Assembly: GCA_938010795.1 (NCBI GenBank)
Contig: CALLVB010000062.1
Span: forward strand, 1 to 6,295
Reading direction: 5' to 3'
From: Minisyncoccota bacterium
GTDB lineage: Bacteria; Patescibacteriota; Minisyncoccia; Phycocordibacterales; GCA-2747955
DNA length: 6,295 nucleotides
In this document: positions 5,941 through 6,295 of the stretch, in pieces
Position numbering within the stretch: position 1 is the first letter of the stretch
Layout: each line of letters starts with the position of its first letter
Made by a program: the position numbers and the translations under genes
Notes under the pieces: model-generated
Database searches by the model: none
What the model saw: the letters and a program-made list of their open reading frames with translations, nothing else
Told to the model about the DNA's origin: nothing

Positions 5941-6295
5941 AGGCTCTCTCAAAACTTTGACTTGCTCGATAAGTAAAAGCTACAAAATGCTGGCGACTGA
6001 ATACTTCACAAAATGGGCAAATGTTGCCGTGTTTGCACGGTAATGTAAAAAGAAACAGAACCATGAAGCTGGCGACATTCGGAGGTCACGTGACTATCTG
6101 CCCTCCGTCATGGTTGTAAAAAACGAAAAGAAAAGGAAAGGAAGCTTTGGCCCTGGATAATTGACAGGAGGTTGTACATGCGGTAATAAAGTTTTGGAAA
6201 ATTTGAGGGAACTTCTTTGATTTTTATGGGGTTTTAGAGCTTCGAGCCCGCCAGGCCCCGGTCCCCCTATGGTCCAGCCCCCCCCCTGAGTAAAT
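5941..6295. other. Downstream intergenic region
   Basis: I see no supported gene. A minus-strand frame covers 5801-6064 and contains CPFC in its translation, but it lacks the histidine spacing of a C2H2 zinc finger and overlaps the + strand 3' end. The region holds a further AATAAA (6185-6190), an E-box palindrome, a purine-rich tract (about 6117-6143) and a GC-rich end with a run of nine C (6278-6286). Confidence 0.5.
6085..6094. promoter_or_regulatory. E-box palindrome GTCACGTGAC
   Basis: A perfect 10-bp palindrome with core CACGTG (6087-6092) equals the consensus bound by bHLH-zip factors (USF, MITF/TFEB 'CLEAR' element). It lies past the Tudor gene and could belong to a neighbouring gene beyond the window. 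A 10-bp match alone does not show function. Confidence 0.35.

Noticed and set aside
5801..6064. Minus-strand frame with CKHGNICPFC, resembling a zinc finger
   Set aside because: Only the Cys pair is present. The His pair at C2H2 spacing is missing and the frame runs across the hairpin and polyadenylation signals.
1..6295. CRISPR array, tRNA, rRNA or bacterial operon
   Set aside because: No regularly spaced repeats, cloverleaf or rRNA signature was seen, and the coding blocks are separated by GT-AG introns.

Overview
The window is eukaryotic, almost certainly metazoan. It carries one multi-exon gene on the + strand whose coding blocks are separated by GT...AG introns of about 90-510 bp, with a CA-rich microsatellite in one intron and AATAAA signals at the 3' end. 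No prokaryotic operon, CRISPR array, rRNA or tRNA was seen. I cannot name the species; small introns and a divergent Tudor protein would fit a marine invertebrate, but that is inference.

Layout: 1-582 is non-coding with short palindromes. A TATAAAA element lies at 583-589 and a probable 5' UTR follows, with two tiny upstream ORFs and a possible 5' UTR intron (791-910). From the ATG at 932, ten exons can be joined with every reading phase consistent (932-1045, 1155-1284, 1375-1674, 2189-3223, 3325-3472, 3589-3722, 3837-3973, 4234-4396, 4529-4614, 4739-4840). Together they encode 783 residues: an N-terminal coiled coil, an acidic Glu/Gln-rich stretch, a long Ser/Pro-rich disordered segment ending in a Lys/Arg cluster, and one complete extended Tudor (Tudor plus SN-like) domain at about residues 538-745. 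This architecture belongs to the Tudor-domain proteins of the PIWI/piRNA (germ-granule) pathway. I do not recognise the exact orthologue, so no symbol is given.

The 3' end (4841-5860) is unresolved. One alternative terminal exon (4904-5029) competes with a chain of in-phase exons (5085-5144, 5251-5340, 5377-5481 or 5377-5460), and a further open frame ends at 5860, just before the AATAAA at 5875. The candidate exon 5251-5340 is a diverged copy of exon 10, splice donor included, so the C-terminus seems to have grown by tandem exon duplication. After the gene come a strong 3' hairpin (5891-5921), a second and third AATAAA, an E-box palindrome (6085-6094) and a GC-rich end.

Most notable points: a cysteine where the Tudor aromatic cage normally has its first aromatic residue, the duplicated tail exons, and several splice choices that would alter the Tudor loop or the C-terminus. 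I found no evidence for an entirely new type of system.
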